Positions 35,187 to 43,926 of a DNA stretch of 64,000 bases are shown piece after piece. Positions within the stretch are counted from its first letter, which is position 1, and every line of letters starts with the position of its first letter. The DNA is taken from the NCBI RefSeq assembly GCF_000317125.1, contig NC_019695.1, positions 5,010,336 through 5,074,335 on the forward strand, given 5' to 3'. The position numbers and the translations under genes are program-made. This stretch comes from Chroococcidiopsis thermalis PCC 7203 (GTDB lineage: Bacteria > Cyanobacteriota > Cyanobacteriia > Cyanobacteriales > Chroococcidiopsidaceae). Below the pieces are notes generated by a model, which saw only the letters and a program-made list of their open reading frames with translations, did no database searches and had not been told where the DNA came from.

Positions 35187-35714
35187 CTAAGCAACCCGCT
35201 TGCGAAGAGATGCAGCCCGTCGTTTTGCCGTACTGTTTTTTGGTTCTGACTCTAATACTTGCTCGTAAGCTTGTAGTGCTTGGGTAGTCAAGTTCTTTCG
35301 TTCGTAGGCGTGACCGACGTTATTAAGCGCTGTAGTATAGCTTGGATATAATCTCAAGGCTTCTTTGTAGTTGCGAATTGCCAAGTCGTATTGGTCTTGA
35401 GCAAAATAAGCATAACCCAAGCCGTTGTAGATGAGAGCTAGATTTTCTGGGTTTTGCTCTTCTTGCTCCGCTGCTTTGAGTGCTTTTTGGAAATTGGCGA
35501 TCGCCTGGGTGTAAAGTTTTTTATCTAAATAAATTCCACCCAACTCGTAATGCTCTTCAGCCGTGCCTTGGGCTTGAGACAACTTTTTTTGCAGTTGTGC
35601 CAGAGTACCTTCAACGCGGCGCGTTTTAAAGACTTGGCGAAAGATAGCCAGTGCCGTTCCGCCCAGCAGGACTAACAAGATTAGCAGATAGACAGCTGCT
35701 AGATTTTTATCCAT
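35187..35714 (-). CDS. Ycf37-like TPR membrane protein
   Basis: A 175-residue protein with an N-terminal TM helix (about 6-25, VYLLILLVLLGGTALAIFRQV), a short coiled-coil linker, then three TPR units (about 57-160: EHYELGGIYLDKKLYTQAIANFQKAL, LIYNGLGYAYFAQDQYDLAIRNYKEAL, ALNNVGHAYERKNLTTQALQAYEQVL). Size and layout fit Ycf37, a thylakoid protein linked to photosystem I assembly or stability. The convergent neighbour psbY fits a photosynthetic role, but other TPR proteins of this form exist. Confidence 0.7.
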   Translation of the reverse strand: MDKNLAAVYLLILLVLLGGTALAIFRQVFKTRRVEGTLAQLQKKLSQAQGTAEEHYELGGIYLDKKLYTQAIANFQKALKAAEQEEQNPENLALIYNGLGYAYFAQDQYDLAIRNYKEALRLYPSYTTALNNVGHAYERKNLTTQALQAYEQVLESEPKNSTAKRRAASLRKRVA

Positions 35715-35887
35715 TGGCTGTAATAACTCAAATGAAAATAGTGTTTCTATCTTAATTATCCTGCGACTGTGGTGGAGTTATTGTAATTTTGGTTGGATTA
35801 AACTTGTTTGAAGTCAAGGCGATCGCCTCAGACTCAGCCTCAGTGAATAGAATTCTTAGCCGCACGGACTCTCAGACAGATACGAGT

Positions 35888-37234
35888 TCAGCGAATCAGT
35901 GAGGGAAGAAAACTAACAATTCCAGGGAAGACGATAATCGCCAATAAAACGAGTAGTTGCAGGATGATAAACGGAACCACACCGCGATAAATATCTCCAG
36001 TAGTAACTTCGCGGGGAGCAACACCCCGTAGATAGAACAGAGCAAAGCCGAAAGGCGGAGTGAGAAAGGATGTTTGTAAGTTAGCTCCCAATACCACGCC
36101 ATACCAAATGAGATTCAAGCCTAATTTCTGCGCTACGGGAACAAATAGAGGTACGACGATAAAGGCAATCTCGAAGAAATCGATAAAAAAGCCGAGGATA
36201 AACACCACCAGCATACTGACGAACAAAAAGCCGATTTCGCCGCCAGGTAGATTAGTCAGAACGTCAAACATGAAGCGATCGCCGTTTAAGCCGCGAAATA
36301 CCAAACTAAAAGCGGTCGAGCCAATTAAAATAAAAATGACCATGCTGGTAATTCGCAGGGTAACGTCGCAAACTTGCCAGAGCGATCGCCAACTCAACTG
36401 ACGGTTAAAACCAGCTAGTACTATTGCGCCCAAGCATCCTACTGCACCTGCTTCTGTTGGCGTGGCAATGCCAAAGAAGATACTACCTAACACTAATAAA
36501 ATCAACAGCAAGGGCGGGATCATCACCTGTACAACTCGTTTACCCAAATTTTTTCCTGCTGCTGCCCTGACATCTTCTGGTAAAGCTGGGGCTACTTCTG
36601 GCTTGAGGAACGCTACAACTACAACGTGTATGGCAAATGCTCCTGCCATCATCAAACCAGGAATGACGGAACCAATAAATAGATCTCCAACGGAAACGCC
36701 CAACTGATCGCCTAATACGACTAACACTACGCTAGGAGGAATAATCTGTCCCAACGTCCCAGAAGCAGCAATTACGCCAGTAGCTAATCGTTTATCGTAA
36801 CCGTATCGCAGCATGATTGGGAGGGAAATTAGACCCATTGCTACTACGGTTGCAGCGACTACACCCGTTGTTGCCGCTAGTAGCGCCCCCACAACCACGA
36901 CTGCTAAAGCCAAACCTCCACGCAATCGCCCCAAGAGAATTCCCATTGTTTCCAGCAGATTCTCAGCGATACCCGACTTTTCCAGCATCGAACCCAGAAA
37001 GATGAAATAGGGAATTGCCAGCAGCGTGTAATTAGCCATGATGCCAAAAATCCGCTGAGGCATAGCCGTGAGAAAAATCGGGTCGAATACACCCAAACTA
37101 ATACCTAGCAAGCCAAATAAAATTGCTACTCCACCTAAAGCAAATGCAACTGGGTAGCCGAAAGAAAGCAGTACCAGCGCCCCTGCAAACATCAAGGGAC
37201 CCAACCACTCATAGTCCAGTTCCAGGGTTATCAC
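35888..37234 (-). CDS. TRAP transporter large permease (DctM-type)
   Basis: A 448-residue polytopic membrane protein with about twelve hydrophobic helices and the DctM family sequences: FGYPVAFALGGVAILFGLLG, SGTLGQIIPPSVVLVVLGDQLGVSVGDLF, NLQTSFLTPPFGFALFYLRG. It forms the transport channel of a TRAP carrier that imports organic acids or amino acids with sodium. The start is a GTG at 37234, overlapping the small-permease gene by 26 bp, so the two are translationally coupled. No DctP/TAXI binding protein gene is in this window, so the substrate is unknown. Confidence 0.92.
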   Translation of the reverse strand: MITLELDYEWLGPLMFAGALVLLSFGYPVAFALGGVAILFGLLGISLGVFDPIFLTAMPQRIFGIMANYTLLAIPYFIFLGSMLEKSGIAENLLETMGILLGRLRGGLALAVVVVGALLAATTGVVAATVVAMGLISLPIMLRYGYDKRLATGVIAASGTLGQIIPPSVVLVVLGDQLGVSVGDLFIGSVIPGLMMAGAFAIHVVVVAFLKPEVAPALPEDVRAAAGKNLGKRVVQVMIPPLLLILLVLGSIFFGIATPTEAGAVGCLGAIVLAGFNRQLSWRSLWQVCDVTLRITSMVIFILIGSTAFSLVFRGLNGDRFMFDVLTNLPGGEIGFLFVSMLVVFILGFFIDFFEIAFIVVPLFVPVAQKLGLNLIWYGVVLGANLQTSFLTPPFGFALFYLRGVAPREVTTGDIYRGVVPFIILQLLVLLAIIVFPGIVSFLPSLIR

Positions 37235-37787
37235 TCTGTTCCTCCTGCTGCATTCGATTGGTGATAATAGCTAAGTTTTTGATGGCTTCAGAAATCCCTT
37301 GAAAAATCAGTAACACCAAACTAACGATAATCATCGTTTTGATTGGGTAGCGGAGTAATCCACCAGGATCGGGAGAAGTTTCGCCAATTCTCCAAGAGAC
37401 AAGAATGGTGTCCCAAGAAACAACCAGCACGATGATGCAAAAAGGAATCAGAAATAATATTGTGCCTAAGAGATCGGTCAAGGCTCTGAGTTTGGGCGAC
37501 CAGTTACGATGGAAAATATCTACTCGGACGTGATCGTTATATTTGAGGGTGTAGGCAGCACCCAAAAGAAATACAAGATCGAATAAATACCATTGAGCTT
37601 CAATTAAAGCGTTAGAACTCAAGTTTTGTCCTACTGCCCGTCCTAGATAGCGACCGACGACGTTCCAGACTCCGACGAGTACCATGAGCAGGACGAAGCC
37701 AGCCGTGAAGCGTCCAATCCATTCGTTCATCGTGTCGATGATTTTTGATATGCGTAGTAGGCTTTGCAAGGTGTTTTCCCTCTCCAA
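37209..37787 (-). CDS. TRAP transporter small permease (DctQ-type)
   Basis: A 192-residue protein with four predicted TM helices (about 25-42, 63-80, 106-124 and 146-162). VGVWNVVGRYL, AQWYLFDLVFLLGAAYTLKYNDHVRVDIFHRNWS and GGLLRYPIKTMI match DctQ proteins. It associates with the large permease, and its gene overlaps that gene. The upstream region has a dispersed palindrome (37833-37860) and the peroxiredoxin gene on the same strand. Confidence 0.9.
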   Translation of the reverse strand: MERENTLQSLLRISKIIDTMNEWIGRFTAGFVLLMVLVGVWNVVGRYLGRAVGQNLSSNALIEAQWYLFDLVFLLGAAYTLKYNDHVRVDIFHRNWSPKLRALTDLLGTILFLIPFCIIVLVVSWDTILVSWRIGETSPDPGGLLRYPIKTMIIVSLVLLIFQGISEAIKNLAIITNRMQQEEQSDNPGTGL

Positions 37788-37832
37788 AGCGATAGATGTA
37801 GCATTCTATCAATAAGCTGCGCACATAAATTA

Positions 37833-37860
37833 GTAGAGACGTTACATGTAACGTCTCTAC
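37833..37860. repeat. 28-bp perfect palindrome, family 1, copy 2
   Basis: This copy is identical over 28 bp to the palindrome at 1457-1486. It lies between the peroxiredoxin gene and the TRAP small-permease gene, both on the minus strand, so it may end the peroxiredoxin transcript. Confidence 0.9.
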
Positions 37861-37888
37861 ATCAATCGGAATTCTCGAACTCTCGAAT

Positions 37889-38524
37889 TTATTTATTGGG
37901 CTGAGGAGTTACCCGTAAATATGGCTTAACTTCCTGAATTCCTTTAGGGAATTTTTGCTTCGCCTCTTCAGTTGACATAGAAGGTACGACAATTACATCA
38001 TCTCCATCTTTCCAGTTCACTGGCGTAGCAACGCTGTAGTTATCAGTTAGTTGCAGAGAATCGATCACCCGCAAGATTTCTTCAAAGTTACGACCAGTGC
38101 TAGGTGGGTAAGTGATAGTCAAGCGCAATTTTTTGGCGGGGTCAATCACAAAAACCGAACGAACGGTAACTTTAGCATTGGCGTTCGGGTGGATCATGCC
38201 ATACAAATCAGAGACTTTTTTGTCGGGATCTGCCAAAATCGGATAGTCAACGGTTGTGGATTGAGTTTCATTGATATCGCCAATCCAACCTTTGTGAGAT
38301 TCAGCATCATCAACGCTCAAAGCAATCACTTTTACATTCCGCTTATCAAATTCAGGCTTCAGTTTTGAGACTTCGCCTAATTCTGTCGTGCAAACAGGGG
38401 TATAGTCAGCAGGGTGAGAGAAAAGCACTACCCAGCTATCACCAGCCCATTCGTAAAAATCGATATCCCCAAATGAAGAGGACTGGGTAAAGTTAGGTAC
38501 TGTATCGCCAAGTTGAAGCGCCAT
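37889..38524 (-). CDS. 1-Cys peroxiredoxin (Prx6-type)
   Basis: A 211-residue peroxiredoxin. The peroxidatic Cys is in FSHPADYTPVCTTELGEV (about residue 45) with the Thr and downstream Arg of the active site. YPILADPDKKVSDLYGMIHPNA, then VRSVFVIDPAKKLRLTITYPPSTGRNFEEILRVIDSLQL and a long C-terminal domain follow; the second resolving Cys is absent. It reduces peroxides in the cytosol. The ATG at 38524 gives the canonical start. Confidence 0.95.
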   Translation of the reverse strand: MALQLGDTVPNFTQSSSFGDIDFYEWAGDSWVVLFSHPADYTPVCTTELGEVSKLKPEFDKRNVKVIALSVDDAESHKGWIGDINETQSTTVDYPILADPDKKVSDLYGMIHPNANAKVTVRSVFVIDPAKKLRLTITYPPSTGRNFEEILRVIDSLQLTDNYSVATPVNWKDGDDVIVVPSMSTEEAKQKFPKGIQEVKPYLRVTPQPNK

Positions 38525-38845
38525 TTTTGTTTTCCTGTCGTCAAAATGTCATAGTTCGCCTACTATACAGATCCTGCCATAAAACCCCTGTTTTCCGATA
38601 GGAGTTTGCCTGTTTTAAAGAAAAATTTATGATGGGGGGTGAGGGGAAAGAGAGCTGAGGGAGCTGGGGAAGCTGGGGAGGCTGGGGGAGAAAGAACTTG
38701 AAAAGTCTGGCTCCTGACTCCTAACTCCTGTTCACTGATAACTGATAACTGATAACTGATTAGTAAGCAAAGCTTAGTTTACGACAGTGCGATCGCTTCG
38801 GAGAAGCTTTTTTATATTACAAGATGTGTAGAGATGCGATAAACA
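38525..38845. other. Gap with GAGCTGGGG/AACTGAT repeats and a short hairpin
   Basis: This 321-bp divergent gap contains GGGAGCTG- and GGAGGCTG-type repeats (38633-38690) and ATAACTG units (38738-38760). There is also a 5-bp hairpin with a T6 tract at 38795-38813 (GCTTC GGA GAAGC, then TTTTTT), oriented toward the GNAT gene. No coding frame was seen. Confidence 0.55.
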
Positions 38846-38848
38846 GTG

Positions 38849-39400
38849 ATGCCTGCAATTGAAACTGCTCGACTGCGACTGAGGTGTTTTACTGAGAGAG
38901 ATTTAGAAGATTACGTGCGAATTTTTGCCGATCCAGAATATACCCGTTACTCTCCCAAGGGGAGCGTACCGCTGGAGCAAGTAAGGGAAGCAGCTCAAGC
39001 AGCCTATAACTACTTTACCTACCATTGGCAGCAACACGGGTTTGGCGTTTGGGCAATTTGCGATCGCGTCAACCATAAATTAATCGGACAGTGCGGACTC
39101 AACTGCTTGCCCGATAGCCATGAAGTAGAAGTTCTTTACCGTCTCGATCGGGCATACTGGAATCAAGGGCTAGCAACTGAAGCAACAAAAGCTAGTTTGA
39201 GGTACGGATTTGAGCAAGTGCAATTAGACAAAATTGTAGCGTTGACGCTGCCACACCATTTAGCTTCCCGGTGCGTGATGGAGAAAGCTGGATTGCACTA
39301 CACGAAAGATGCCCAGATTTACGGATTGAATGTAGTTTATTATACATTACATCGAGTAGAATATCAGTCAGATGATTCTGTGTATGTTTTGTTGGTTTAA
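38849..39400 (+). CDS. GNAT family N-acetyltransferase (RimJ/RimL type)
   Basis: A 183-residue acetyltransferase. The opening IETARLRLRCFTERDLEDYVRIFADPEY and the acetyl-CoA loop WNQGLATEATKASLRYGFEQVQLDKIVALTLPHHLASRCVMEKAGL are typical of the RimJ/RimL-like branch. These enzymes acetylate protein N termini or small amines. I used the ATG at 38849; a GTG right before it at 38846 is possible. Confidence 0.9.
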   Translation: MPAIETARLRLRCFTERDLEDYVRIFADPEYTRYSPKGSVPLEQVREAAQAAYNYFTYHWQQHGFGVWAICDRVNHKLIGQCGLNCLPDSHEVEVLYRLDRAYWNQGLATEATKASLRYGFEQVQLDKIVALTLPHHLASRCVMEKAGLHYTKDAQIYGLNVVYYTLHRVEYQSDDSVYVLLV

Positions 39401-39566
39401 GTATCTTAGAGATTGCCAGCTTCAGTCGCAGAGACAATACTTAATCGTTACTCGTTAAAATTAAATGAGTGAGAATGTAATAAAAATTAACGACAACAGA
39501 ATTTTTTGTTAGAGTACAAAAACAAGCATTAGCGCTGCAAATCGAAACATTTTAAGGGAACGCTCT

Positions 39567-39791
39567 ATGTCACACACAATTGTTACTGAAGTTTGCGAAG
39601 GTGTTGCGGATTGCGTTGATGCCTGTCCTGTAGCATGTATTCATCCAGGTCCAGGGAAAAATATTCAGGGGACAGAATGGTACTGGATCGATTTTACGAC
39701 TTGTATAGACTGCGGCATCTGCATTCAAGTTTGTCCTGTGGAGGGGGCGATTGTCCCAGAAGAAAGACCAGACTTGCAGAAAACTCCTTAG
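39567..39791 (+). CDS. Small ferredoxin with two Fe-S cluster motifs
   Basis: A 74-residue ferredoxin. The first cluster region has Cys10, Cys16, Cys20 and Cys24 in an unusual spacing (C-x5-C-x3-C-x3-C), and the second is a normal CxxCxxCxxxC set at 46, 49, 52 and 56. This is the pattern of bacterial 7Fe or 8Fe ferredoxins with a Zn-Fe-like loop. It may be an electron donor of pyruvate- or ketoacid-type enzymes, but no partner gene is adjacent. It is followed by an ABC ATPase gene, which is probably not functionally linked. Confidence 0.85.
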   Translation: MSHTIVTEVCEGVADCVDACPVACIHPGPGKNIQGTEWYWIDFTTCIDCGICIQVCPVEGAIVPEERPDLQKTP

Positions 39792-39886
39792 CTAGCAGAG
39801 GGCAGATGTAAATGGTAGCGATCGCACTTGCTGAGTCATAATCTGGGATAAGCTAAATGCTAATTGCTGAGAGCCAACCTTGAGGT

Positions 39887-40618
39887 ATGTACAGTTCTGC
39901 TCCTCTGTTAGAAGTTGAAGATGTTTGGGCTGGGTACGTCAAAGACCTAGATATTCTCCAAGGTGTTAATTTTCGGATTTTTCCTGGAGAAATCGTAGCG
40001 GTGATTGGTCCCAACGGTGCGGGAAAATCGACTCTAGCTAAGACGATTTTTGGATTACTCAGCCCCCATCGAGGCAAAGTTACGTTTAAAAATCGCAGTA
40101 TCACTGGTTTGAAGTCAAATCAAATCGTGCAGATGGGAATGTGTTATGTACCGCAAATTTCTAACGTCTTCGCCTCTTTGAGCGTAGAAGAAAATTTGGA
40201 AATGGGAGCATACATTCGCAAAACTGCATTAGCTCCTTTAAAAGATAGAATTTATGGGACTTTCCCGGTTCTAGCCACCCGCAGACGGCAAAAAGCTGGA
40301 ACCCTCTCTGGGGGAGAACGTCAAATGCTCGCGATGGGTAAAGCTTTGATGCTAGAACCGAGTTTATTATTACTTGACGAACCGAGTGCTGCCTTATCTC
40401 CCGTATTGGTATCGAGTGTCTTTGAGCAAATTCAACAAATTAACCAAGGTGGAACAGCAATTGTCTTAGTGGAACAGAATGCTCGTAGAGCTTTGGCAAT
40501 GGCACATCGGGGTTATGTATTAGACACGGGACGCGATCGCTTTTCCGGTCCTGGGAATGAGTTGCTCAACGATCCCAAAGTCGCAGAATTGTATCTTGGT
40601 GCGGGTAGGGTTCATTGA
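39887..40618 (+). CDS. ABC transporter ATP-binding protein, LivF/UrtE-like
   Basis: A 243-residue ATPase of the branched-chain amino acid/urea group. Walker A is GPNGAGKST (41-49), the signature is LSGGERQ (about 143-149) and Walker B is LLLLDEPSAAL (about 164-174), with the H-loop replaced by VLVEQNARRALAMAH. Permeases and the binding protein are not in this window, so its partner system is unknown. Q-loop sequence CYVPQISNVF fits LivF. It lies alone between the ferredoxin and a small exported protein. Confidence 0.92.
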   Translation: MYSSAPLLEVEDVWAGYVKDLDILQGVNFRIFPGEIVAVIGPNGAGKSTLAKTIFGLLSPHRGKVTFKNRSITGLKSNQIVQMGMCYVPQISNVFASLSVEENLEMGAYIRKTALAPLKDRIYGTFPVLATRRRQKAGTLSGGERQMLAMGKALMLEPSLLLLDEPSAALSPVLVSSVFEQIQQINQGGTAIVLVEQNARRALAMAHRGYVLDTGRDRFSGPGNELLNDPKVAELYLGAGRVH

Positions 40619-40661
40619 AAAATCAAGGTTAGCGAAAGATTAATTGAGTTTTCAAATTGAA

Positions 40662-41207
40662 ATGAAGCGAGTTTTTCCAATTGTTACTGGCTTCATGCTT
40701 GCTTTCAACTCGCAAATTGCTATGGCTGGTTCGCTGGATCGAAAACTCGGCATTGTGGTAGCGAAAGAAAATTTAGTTTGTCTCATCGCGTCTGCGACAA
40801 GTCTCAATATTGGCAGTCAAGTCAATCTCGTACTTCTATCTGTTCCACAGAAAGTAGTTAGTGGAACGGTTGTATCAGTGAGCGATCGCCAATGTAGTGA
40901 GATATCAAAACCACACAATGTCTCTGGAAAATCTTATCGGCTATCGCTACTGAATAATCGCTCTCATCTGAGCGTACCTGCAATTGGTATTTTGACCTCA
41001 AGTAACCAACTTCATAGAGTTGGGTTAAAAGTAGTAGGCGATTTAGATAGCGATGGTATAGAAGAATCGTTTCGTTCTTGTGCGAGTTTTGAAGGTCTTC
41101 ATCTCACCGTTTGGTCTGGTCAAGCGTTGACTGGAACTAGAAAATGGCACAGTTATTATTATCTTGGCTTTGATATTGAGCCGACCTGTACGAAATCAGA
41201 AATATAA
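40662..41207 (+). CDS. Exported protein of unknown function
   Basis: A 181-residue protein with a signal peptide (MKRVFPIVTGFMLAFNSQIAMA, residues 1-22). The mature part is soluble and contains a short Gly- and Ser-rich region and FDIEPTCTKSEI at the end. A segment GDLDSDGIEESFRSC resembles an EF-hand-like calcium loop (D-D-S-D-G-I-E), but I see no other repeat. No known domain was recognised. I chose the ATG at 40662 because it starts a signal peptide. It might be a lineage-specific periplasmic protein. Confidence 0.65.
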   Translation: MKRVFPIVTGFMLAFNSQIAMAGSLDRKLGIVVAKENLVCLIASATSLNIGSQVNLVLLSVPQKVVSGTVVSVSDRQCSEISKPHNVSGKSYRLSLLNNRSHLSVPAIGILTSSNQLHRVGLKVVGDLDSDGIEESFRSCASFEGLHLTVWSGQALTGTRKWHSYYYLGFDIEPTCTKSEI

Positions 41208-41528
41208 AGATAACCAGGATACTTAAAAATTAACGCTGATAAAAGCTTGACTCATTCTCACAAATGCCAATTGCTTACCTAATGCTCATTAACTTAAAAT
41301 ATGAGCTAGCTTATTTGTTGCAATCTGAGACTTTCTCAGTATCAATTGAACTCTTCGTGGTTTAACCCGTGATTAATTTGGTTTTAACTAAATTGCAACC
41401 AAAAATCTTCGTCAAAATTGCTTTCTGTCTTTTTCAAGTGATAAAATATCTGACTCAATGTTGGCTTCTATACACGCAATAAAAATTCAATCGATATATT
41501 TTTGTTGTATAGTTGCACCATCAGAAAA
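41208..41528. other. AT-rich gap, no gene seen
   Basis: This 321-bp gap precedes the Na/Pi symporter gene and is AT-rich. I find no coding frame, repeat array or RNA gene. Confidence 0.5.
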
Positions 41529-42755
41529 ATGTATAGATTCAAAAACATTAAGAGTAGAGTACTTAAGTATTTTAGTCTCAGCTTGCTAGTAGCAGCCCTC
41601 GCGATCGCGCCTTCTCCCTTCAACCGCTCGCATGACTTTCCGATCGCACAAACAACCGCTCAAGCTCAAACTCCGCTCCGACCTGAAAATAGCTCAACTC
41701 AATTTGTAATAGCTCAGGCTCCTGCTGCTAAACCAGAACCAGCCGCAGCCGAGGAAAAAGAAGAGTTAATAGACTTCTTCGCAATGGGTATGGGTGCGTT
41801 AGCAGGTTTAGTACTGTTTATCTATGGCGTTACCCGTCTCTCCGAAGGGCTAGAGGACATGGGTACGGAACGGATGAGAGGTTTTTTGAGTAAATGCACC
41901 ACAAACCGCTTTGCAGGTGTAGTTACGGGAGCTATAGCCACCACGCTACTTGAATCCTCCTCTGTCACAATCATCATGACGATTGCGATGGTGAGTGCAG
42001 GAGTCTTGACTTTTGTACAATCATTGGGGGTGGTTTTAGGGGCAAATATCGGCACTGCGGTAGGAGCGCAAATCATTTCTTTGGACATCGAACAGTACAT
42101 TCCCCTACTGATGTTTGCGGGGTTATTATTGTTATTTTTGGAGAAAACAAAGACCTGGAAAAATCTTGGTATCGTACTGCTAGGATTTGGTTTGATGTTT
42201 TATGGATTAGAAGCGATCGATGAAGCGATGAAACCTTTCCGCACCTACGAACCCTTCATCGATTTGATGGAAACCTTGGGGAATAATCCGATTTTAGGTG
42301 CTGCTGTTGGCGCATTATTTACCGTAATTATTCAGTCTTCTTCCGCTACCGTAGCGATCGTGATTACCTTAGCAAGCTCCGGTCTAATTTCCCTACCTGC
42401 GGGAGTTGCCATCATGCTAGGTGCAGAAGTCGGGACTTGCGCCGATACGTTAATTGCTACAATCGGGCGCGGTCGTCCGGCATTACGCACAGGAGCGTTT
42501 CATTTCGGATTCAATTTAGTTAGTGCCATTTTAGGAATTATTTTTGCGCCCTTGTTAGTACAACTAGTACTTTCATTTTCTGGTGGTGCGGGTGTCGGTC
42601 GTCAAGTGGCTAACGCTCAGATTCTTTTCAATGGAATTGGCGTGTTGGTAATGGTGATATTCTTACCTGCGATCGCTCAAATTTTGCAAAGGCTTATTCC
42701 CGATACTGGTAATGACTTGAAATTGAAACCAGAAACAGTTCAAGCAGCAAGATAA
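41529..42755 (+). CDS. Na+/Pi cotransporter family protein (NptA-like)
   Basis: A 408-residue membrane protein of the PNaS family. It has an N-terminal extension with one hydrophobic segment, a low-complexity linker (about 28-80, rich in Ala, Gln, Pro) and then two inverted repeats. Each carries the signature: ESSSVTIIMTIAMVSAGV with LGANIGTAVGAQI, and QSSSATVAIVITLASSGL with MLGAEVGTCADTLIATIG. It takes up phosphate with sodium. A PhoU domain seen in some members is absent. The ATG at 41529 is chosen over an upstream TTG. Confidence 0.92.
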   Translation: MYRFKNIKSRVLKYFSLSLLVAALAIAPSPFNRSHDFPIAQTTAQAQTPLRPENSSTQFVIAQAPAAKPEPAAAEEKEELIDFFAMGMGALAGLVLFIYGVTRLSEGLEDMGTERMRGFLSKCTTNRFAGVVTGAIATTLLESSSVTIIMTIAMVSAGVLTFVQSLGVVLGANIGTAVGAQIISLDIEQYIPLLMFAGLLLLFLEKTKTWKNLGIVLLGFGLMFYGLEAIDEAMKPFRTYEPFIDLMETLGNNPILGAAVGALFTVIIQSSSATVAIVITLASSGLISLPAGVAIMLGAEVGTCADTLIATIGRGRPALRTGAFHFGFNLVSAILGIIFAPLLVQLVLSFSGGAGVGRQVANAQILFNGIGVLVMVIFLPAIAQILQRLIPDTGNDLKLKPETVQAAR

Positions 42756-42792
42756 CTTAGAAGTCGCAAGTTGGAAGTCAGAAGTTAGCATT
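42756..42792. repeat. GAAGTCA/GAAGTTA repeat
   Basis: Variant 7-mers AGAAGTCGCAAGTTGGAAGTC lie in the gap between the phosphate symporter and pstS genes. Confidence 0.55.
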
Positions 42793-42857
42793 TTATCTCT
42801 TGTTGCTTGACTGACTTACCAATTATTAATTATCAAACAGCGCTAATCAGAAAAAAT

Positions 42858-43910
42858 ATGTTGCAGCAATACAAACTGGCATCTGTAAGTGTCATGAGTT
42901 TCATGTTGGGCTTATTTGGTTGTACGAATACTCAAACAACTGATACGGCTGTGGATTTTCCCCAAGCGTTAAATGTAGCTCAAAGAAATATAACCACGAA
43001 TAGATTATCGGGTAGCGTAGTTATCGACGGTTCCAGTACGGTGTTCCCTATCTCTCAGGCAATGGCAGCAGCATTTACTCAGGATAATCCAGACGTAAAA
43101 GTAAATGTAGGCGTATCCGGTACTGGTGGCGGTTTCAAAAAATTCTGTGCTGGAGAAACGGATATCACTGGTGCATCTCGTCCCATTAACATGCAAGAGA
43201 TGGAGTTGTGCCAGCAAAATAAAGTTGAATATACAGAATTACCGATTGCCTTTGATGGTTTGGCAGTTGTAGTGAATCCCCAGAATAATTTTGTCAGTTG
43301 CCTTAAAACTGGAGAATTAAGACAAATGTGGGAGCCTGCGGCTCAGGGTAAGATTAATAATTGGAACCAAGTTCGTGGTAGTTTTCCAAATCAACCGTTA
43401 CAGCTTTACGGTCCCGATGCTGAATCGGGAACTGTTGATTACTTCACCTTAGCAACTGTAGGGCAGGAAGGTAAAAGTCGCACTGATTATAAATCAAATG
43501 CTAACGACGACGCTTTAGTACAAGGAGTTGCGGCTAATCCCAATGCTCTTGGTTATTTTGGCTATGCTTACTACTTAAAAAATCAGGATAAATTGAAACT
43601 GGTAGCGATTGATAGTGGCTCTGGTTGCGTTCAGCCAAGTCCCGAAACAATTGCCAATAGTAGTTACCAACCCCTCTCACGTCCAGTATTTATATATGTC
43701 AAAAAAGCAGCGGCGGCGCGTCCAGAAGTTAGTGCTTTTACTAACTTCTATCTCAATCCCGATAATGCCAATTTGGTCTTACAAGTGGGCGACGTGCCGC
43801 TACCTAATATTACCCTCAGAGCCGCAGCTAGCCGTTTTAATCGGGGAATGACGGGGACAAATTTTGGTGGTAGAGGTGCGATAATCGGTGTAGCCCAAGA
43901 GGGTTTGTAG
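42858..43910 (+). CDS. Phosphate-binding lipoprotein (PstS family)
   Basis: A 350-residue periplasmic phosphate-binding protein. The lipobox LGLFGC (Cys22) follows a hydrophobic signal, so it is lipid-anchored. The phosphate contacts are visible as SSTVFPISQAMA, SGTGGGFKKFCAGETDITGASRPI and GPDAESGTVDYFTLATVG. The ABC partners PstA/B/C are not here. The gene follows a Na/Pi symporter gene, so the two belong to one phosphate-uptake locus. I chose the ATG at 42858 because it gives a proper lipoprotein signal. Confidence 0.92.
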   Translation: MLQQYKLASVSVMSFMLGLFGCTNTQTTDTAVDFPQALNVAQRNITTNRLSGSVVIDGSSTVFPISQAMAAAFTQDNPDVKVNVGVSGTGGGFKKFCAGETDITGASRPINMQEMELCQQNKVEYTELPIAFDGLAVVVNPQNNFVSCLKTGELRQMWEPAAQGKINNWNQVRGSFPNQPLQLYGPDAESGTVDYFTLATVGQEGKSRTDYKSNANDDALVQGVAANPNALGYFGYAYYLKNQDKLKLVAIDSGSGCVQPSPETIANSSYQPLSRPVFIYVKKAAAARPEVSAFTNFYLNPDNANLVLQVGDVPLPNITLRAAASRFNRGMTGTNFGGRGAIIGVAQEGL

Positions 43911-43926
43911 GTCAGTCAAACGCAGT

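Noticed and set aside
38795-38813. 5-bp hairpin with a T6 tract before the GNAT gene
   Set aside because: The stem is too short and no gene ends on this side, so it is not called as a terminator.
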